64,000 bases of DNA from positions 186,001 through 250,000 of the forward strand of contig NZ_JAJLQY010000002.1 of the NCBI RefSeq assembly GCF_020991275.1, read 5' to 3'. Positions 60,590-64,000 of this stretch are shown here, in pieces. Both the position numbers and the translations under genes were made by a program. This DNA comes from Actinocorallia sp. API 0066. Its GTDB lineage: Bacteria; Actinomycetota; Actinomycetes; Streptosporangiales; Streptosporangiaceae. The notes under the pieces are model-generated. The model was not told the DNA's origin and searched no databases. It saw nothing but the letters and a program-made list of their open reading frames with translations. Numbering within the stretch: position 1 is the first letter of the stretch; every line of letters begins with the position of its first letter.

Positions 60590-62182
60590 CTACTGGACGG
60601 GGATGTTCTTGAAGGTGCCGAAAGGCCCCGCGTGGAAGGTGACGGACGTGACGGACGGCGGAGGCGCGAGCGTGTAGAAGAAGCCACGGTTCGCGGTGTC
60701 GGGGTCGGGCGTGAACACGCTCTCGCCGGGGTCGGCGTAGAAGGTGCGGCCGAACGTGCGCTCCGGGCCGAGCCGGACGCCGCCGTAGTGGACGCCGGTC
60801 GCCGGGTCCTCGACGGAGAACGCGCCGAACGTGCCGCCGTACGGGCCCGTGAAGGCGCTCATCACCTCGGGCAGGGGCTCGGCGTCCAGGTTGGCGATGT
60901 CGAAGACGGCGACCAGATAGGCGCCGTCCCGGTAGAAGCCCTTGACGTCGATGCGGCGCTTCGTCTTCTTCATCCGCGCGACGATCTCGGCCTCGCCGCT
61001 CGCCACGACCGGCCCGTCGACGGCGCGGAAGGCGGCGTTCACCCCCGGCACGGGCTCCTGCGGGCGCAGCTCGTAGGCGATCTCGACCCGCCGGTTGCGG
61101 GCCCGCGCCGCGTCGTCGCGTGGCCCGGACGGCTTGACCGCGGGCTCCGCCTCGCCGACGCCCTTCGCCAGGTACTTGTATCCGCTTCCGAGCCGCGCCC
61201 TCAGTTCCCGTTCCACGGCCTTCACGCGTCGCTGGGAGAGCGCGAGGTTGTAGGAGTCGGTCCCGCTGTCGTCGGTGTGGCCCGTGATCCTCAGCTCCAG
61301 CCCGGCCCGCGCCCTGATGTCGGCGGCGGCCTGGTCCAGGACGTCCTTCGAGGCCGGGGAGAGCTTGTCGGAGTCGTGCGCGAACAGCACGTCGGTGCGC
61401 AGCCCGATCCGCTCGTCCTTACCGCCCCCGTCCGTGGACCTGCTGTCGGTCTCCGTGTACCCGTACAGGTCCACGATCCTGCCTTCGGCGTCACCCACGT
61501 CGGTGCTCAACGGCCACGAGTACGTCTCACCGGCGGCGGCCCCGGTGACGGGCGCGGGCGGCGCCGACGGCCCAGGCGTCCCCGACGCGTCCTTCACGGG
61601 GATCCCAGTGAACTCCCCGGCTGTCGTGTTCGTCAGCACGGTCACCGCCGCGAGGTCGGCAGGCAACTCCGCGAAGGCGAGCACGTGCTCATACCGCACC
61701 CCAGGCTGGTAGAGCCCCCGCCGCGTGTCCGACCCCACCTGACGGCTCCGCTCGTCCTGCGACGGCAGATACGCCTTCCCGCCCACCGGGTCGATCAACA
61801 GGATCGACGCGTAGTGCCGCAGCCCGAACCCGATCGACAGATCAGGCTGCGCCGCCCGCTCCCCTAGGTTCGTCACGTAGTACCGCAACAACGAAGACCC
61901 CCCATACCGCTCAACCCCCCCGACCTCCACCCGAACCCGCACCGCCCCGATCGGCCCCGTGAACCCCTCCTTCACATACCCCACATCCCCCGGCGCCGCA
62001 GTGCCAGGCGCCCCTTCCACCCGCCCAGGAGCCCCAGAAGCCCCAGGGGTCGCGGAAGCCCCACCAGGCCCCGCCCCAGGCTCCGGCTCCCCACTACACC
62101 CAGAAACACCAAGAACCAGAACCAACCCCAGCGCAACAACGCCCTTAGCGTCCACGCCCAAAGCGAACCACCCCACCCCCAC
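60590..62182 (-). CDS. OmpA/MotB-domain lipoprotein
   Basis: This protein has up to 530 residues. The start is GTG 62182 or, giving a more normal signal peptide, GTG 62155 (VDAKGVVALGLVLVLGVSGC). The lipobox LGVSGC marks a lipoprotein, followed by a low-complexity Pro/Gly/Ala linker. An OmpA-like peptidoglycan-binding domain occupies about residues 260-375 (DVLFAHDSDKLSPASKDVL, TGHTDDSGTDSYNLALSQRR, ARNRRVEI). The regions before and after it are beta-rich and similar to each other (both deal with FTGPxGxxR-type strands), suggesting a duplicated domain. Role: anchoring to cell-wall peptidoglycan from the outer face of the membrane. It is convergent with the acyl-CoA dehydrogenase gene. Confidence 0.88.
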   Translation of the reverse strand: MGVGWFALGVDAKGVVALGLVLVLGVSGCSGEPEPGAGPGGASATPGASGAPGRVEGAPGTAAPGDVGYVKEGFTGPIGAVRVRVEVGGVERYGGSSLLRYYVTNLGERAAQPDLSIGFGLRHYASILLIDPVGGKAYLPSQDERSRQVGSDTRRGLYQPGVRYEHVLAFAELPADLAAVTVLTNTTAGEFTGIPVKDASGTPGPSAPPAPVTGAAAGETYSWPLSTDVGDAEGRIVDLYGYTETDSRSTDGGGKDERIGLRTDVLFAHDSDKLSPASKDVLDQAAADIRARAGLELRITGHTDDSGTDSYNLALSQRRVKAVERELRARLGSGYKYLAKGVGEAEPAVKPSGPRDDAARARNRRVEIAYELRPQEPVPGVNAAFRAVDGPVVASGEAEIVARMKKTKRRIDVKGFYRDGAYLVAVFDIANLDAEPLPEVMSAFTGPYGGTFGAFSVEDPATGVHYGGVRLGPERTFGRTFYADPGESVFTPDPDTANRGFFYTLAPPPSVTSVTFHAGPFGTFKNIPVQ

Positions 62183-62254
62183 TCATTTCAACACCCCAGA
62201 CCCCGATCCGCCCCGTAGCCTGAAGGTGTCGATGCCCCGGGAAGGTGCGGACCC

Positions 62255-63463
62255 TTGGACGAGCTGACCACGATCGGCGCCCGCCTCCGCGTACTACGCC
62301 GCTGGCGCGGAATGACCCTGACAGAACTAGGCGGTCTGTCGGGCCTGTCCCCGTCCTTCCTCTCCATGGCCGAGCGCGGCCAACGCCTCCTCGACCGCCG
62401 CTCCCACATCGCCGCCATCGCCACCGCCCTGAGAGTCTCCGAGGTGGAGTTGACGGGGCGTCCCGGCCTGATGGCGGCGAGGGAGAAGAACGGCCCGCAC
62501 GACGCCGTTCCGGGCCTGCAAGCGGCACTCGCGTCCAACACGCTGGGCGACTCGCTGGTGGAGAGGGCCCGTTCACTCCCCGACCTGACCGCCGCTGCCG
62601 CCCGGCTCGTCGAGCTGAAACAACGCGTCGATTACACGACCCTGGGGCATGAGCTGCCGTCGGTCATCGATGAGGTGCATCACCACATAGCCACCGCGCG
62701 CGGTGAGCGTGAGCTGGCGACGGCGCTGCGGCTGCTGATCGACGTGTCGCATCCCGCGGCCACCGTGAGCGCGATGCTCGGGTACCCGGACCTGGCGCGG
62801 TTGGCCACACGGCACGCGCTGGACGCCGCGCGGCTCCTGGACGATCCGCTCTATCGGGGGCTGACGGACTTCTTGCACACGATGACGACGCCCCGCGCGG
62901 GTGCCTGGGACCGCATCTTCGACCTCAGCACCCGGGCCACCGACCGCCTGGCCTCGGCCCGGCTCGACGGGCCGGGAGTCCAGGTTCACGGGATGCTGCA
63001 CCTGACCGCGGCGTTCGCGGCCGCCTCGGATCTGCGCTCGGACGCCGCTGCCGGGCACCTCGCCGAAGCCCAGGCCCTGGCGGGACGGGTGCGTGCCGAC
63101 GCGAACGCCTTCGGGTTGTCGTTCAACGCGGCCAACGTCGGCGTGTGGCGGGTGATGGTGACCGCCGAACTCGGCGACTACGGCCGCGCCGCCGAACTCG
63201 CCACCCAGGTGGACGCCTCGCCGTTGCCGCTGACCCGCCGCAGCCACCTGTACGCCGAAGCCGGACGAGCCCTCGCTCACGTCAAGGGTAAGGAGCGCCA
63301 GGCGATCACCCTGCTCCGCCAGGCCGAGGACGTCGCCCCACAGCGCATCCGCAACAGCACCGCTGTCAAGGGCACGGTGTCGTACCTGCTCAGCCGCGCC
63401 CGCTCGGAGTCCGTCAACCGCGAGCTGCGCGGGCTCGCCTCCCGGATGGGTGTCCCGCACTGA
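62255..63463 (+). CDS. XRE-family helix-turn-helix regulator with TPR-like C-terminal region
   Basis: This 402-residue protein has a TTG start with GGAAGG upstream. The N-terminal helix-turn-helix (about residues 6-66) reads IGARLRVLRRWRGMTLTELGGLSGLSPSFLSMAERGQRLL. The rest is an alpha-helical repeat region (RDHALDAARLLDD, DRIFDLSTRATDRLASARL, RRSHLYAEAGRALAHVKGKERQAITLLRQAEDVAP) like the TPR part of the many actinomycete XRE regulators of unknown target. It is upstream of the HicB/HicA pair with a 146-base gap, so a link is not established. Confidence 0.9.
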   Translation: MDELTTIGARLRVLRRWRGMTLTELGGLSGLSPSFLSMAERGQRLLDRRSHIAAIATALRVSEVELTGRPGLMAAREKNGPHDAVPGLQAALASNTLGDSLVERARSLPDLTAAAARLVELKQRVDYTTLGHELPSVIDEVHHHIATARGERELATALRLLIDVSHPAATVSAMLGYPDLARLATRHALDAARLLDDPLYRGLTDFLHTMTTPRAGAWDRIFDLSTRATDRLASARLDGPGVQVHGMLHLTAAFAAASDLRSDAAAGHLAEAQALAGRVRADANAFGLSFNAANVGVWRVMVTAELGDYGRAAELATQVDASPLPLTRRSHLYAEAGRALAHVKGKERQAITLLRQAEDVAPQRIRNSTAVKGTVSYLLSRARSESVNRELRGLASRMGVPH

Positions 63464-63609
63464 GAATCCACGCGATTTCACAGGTGTGAAAAAACCACGT
63501 GGCGGCCCGCCTACCGTCCGTGTGCATGAGGCAACAGGAACAACTCGACCAGCTCGCCCGGGTGCTCCGGGGTCGGGGGTGGACGGCCCGCGGTCGTAGA
63601 CTCGGAGGT

Positions 63610-63816
63610 ATGAAGCGGATGGTGCAGATCCCGTATGAGCTGGAGCAGGAGGAAGACGGCACGTGGGGGGCCCACGCGTCGTTTCCCGGCGGTGGCGCGC
63701 ACGGGATCGGGGAAACGCCCGAAGAGGCGGTCGCCGACCTCTACGAGGCGGTGAGCCTCGTGATCGAGGAACTCGGACCGCCCCAGGTGCTGACGATCGT
63801 GCAGGACGTCGCCTGA
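63610..63816 (+). CDS. hicB: HicB-like antitoxin
   Basis: This 68-residue protein starts at ATG 63610 with GGAGG at 63603-63607. It has the short HicB partial RNase H-like fold: MVQIPYELEQEEDGTWGAHASFPGGGAHGIGETPEEAVADLYEAV. HicB proteins neutralise HicA toxins. There is no DNA-binding C-terminal domain, so regulation must come from elsewhere. The stop overlaps the next ATG by one base (TGATG). The longer frame from 63499 has no ribosome binding site. Confidence 0.85.
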   Translation: MKRMVQIPYELEQEEDGTWGAHASFPGGGAHGIGETPEEAVADLYEAVSLVIEELGPPQVLTIVQDVA

Positions 63817-64000
63817 TGCCGCCACTGCCGGTGGCGTCAGGCGCGGCGGTGGTCAAGGCGCTGGAGAAGGCCGGGTTCGAACTGGTCCGCACGAAGGGCA
63901 GCCACCACATGATGACCGGGCCCTCGGGCCGTTTCACCGTCGTGCCGGTGCACCGGGGCAAGGACCTCCCGCCGGGGACGCTGCGGCGCATCATCGCGGA
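63816..64000 (+). CDS. hicA: HicA-like mRNA interferase toxin, 3' partial
   Basis: ATG 63816 overlaps the HicB stop; the gene runs off the window after 61 codons. The visible part has the double-stranded-RNA-binding-like HicA pattern KALEKAGFELVRTKGSHHMM, where the GSHH His is the catalytic residue, and VVPVHRGKDLPPGTLRRII. HicA cleaves mRNA when free of HicB. The antitoxin-first order here is less common than toxin-first but is found in many such pairs. Confidence 0.85.
   Translation, partial: MPPLPVASGAAVVKALEKAGFELVRTKGSHHMMTGPSGRFTVVPVHRGKDLPPGTLRRIIA

Overview
The window is high-GC DNA with strongly G/C-biased third codon positions, frequent GTG and TTG starts, many ATGA/GTGA stop-start overlaps, a GTP-type PEP carboxykinase, a SARP-type regulator and an F420-type luciferase-like enzyme. 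This points to a filamentous actinomycete, possibly from the Actinomadura/Thermomonosporaceae neighbourhood; the genus is a guess. I see no rRNA, tRNA or CRISPR array.

Layout. 1-2.2 kb: two class III CoA-transferase/racemase genes, the first cut by the window edge. 2.3-8.1 kb: a membrane-anchored binding-protein/VWA protein, a large SARP-AAA regulator and an unknown protein. 8.2-10.0 kb: pckG on the minus strand. 10.0-10.76 kb: the only long non-coding stretch, holding two DasR-like palindromes and a phased heptamer array of the kind SARPs bind. 10.76-26.26 kb: a tightly coupled biosynthetic operon containing a carrier-condensation protein, a free adenylating enzyme, a C-A-PCP module predicted to load glycine, a DxD protein, a kynurenine 3-monooxygenase, an uncharacterised small protein, a C-A-PCP-reductase module, two coupled mini-ORFs inside a 65-bp repeat, an MFS exporter and a methyltransferase. 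It probably makes a reductively released peptide containing a 3-hydroxykynurenine-derived unit or modification.

26.3-33.5 kb: two secreted GH13 amylases, the first ending where related amylopullulanases continue into a second catalytic domain. 33.5-40.0 kb: catabolic and redox genes (F420-type oxidoreductase, PhyH dioxygenase, phosphotriesterase-like hydrolase, P450, a 16-codon SDR remnant, nitroreductase, Gfo/Idh/MocA, flavodoxin). 40.0-42.8 kb: MMPL transporter, a small membrane coiled-coil protein and a winged-helix repressor.

42.9-57.8 kb, all minus strand except an inserted tnpB element: a membrane signalling cassette (Ser/Thr kinase, a trypsin-fold protein without catalytic residues but with TPR-like, membrane and zinc-ribbon parts, and a PASTA protein), then a six-gene operon reading GrpE-like, lidless Hsp70, FN3-like scaffold, zinc-ribbon GTPase 1, GAP1-like protein and membrane GTPase 2. 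This matches the double-GTPase/GAP1 class of predicted NTP-dependent conflict systems and is the best candidate for a poorly characterised biological system here.

57.8-64 kb: ACT protein, acyl-CoA thioesterase, acyl-CoA dehydrogenase (sharing a 13-bp promoter motif with the PhyH operon), OmpA lipoprotein, XRE regulator and a HicB/HicA pair cut by the window edge.
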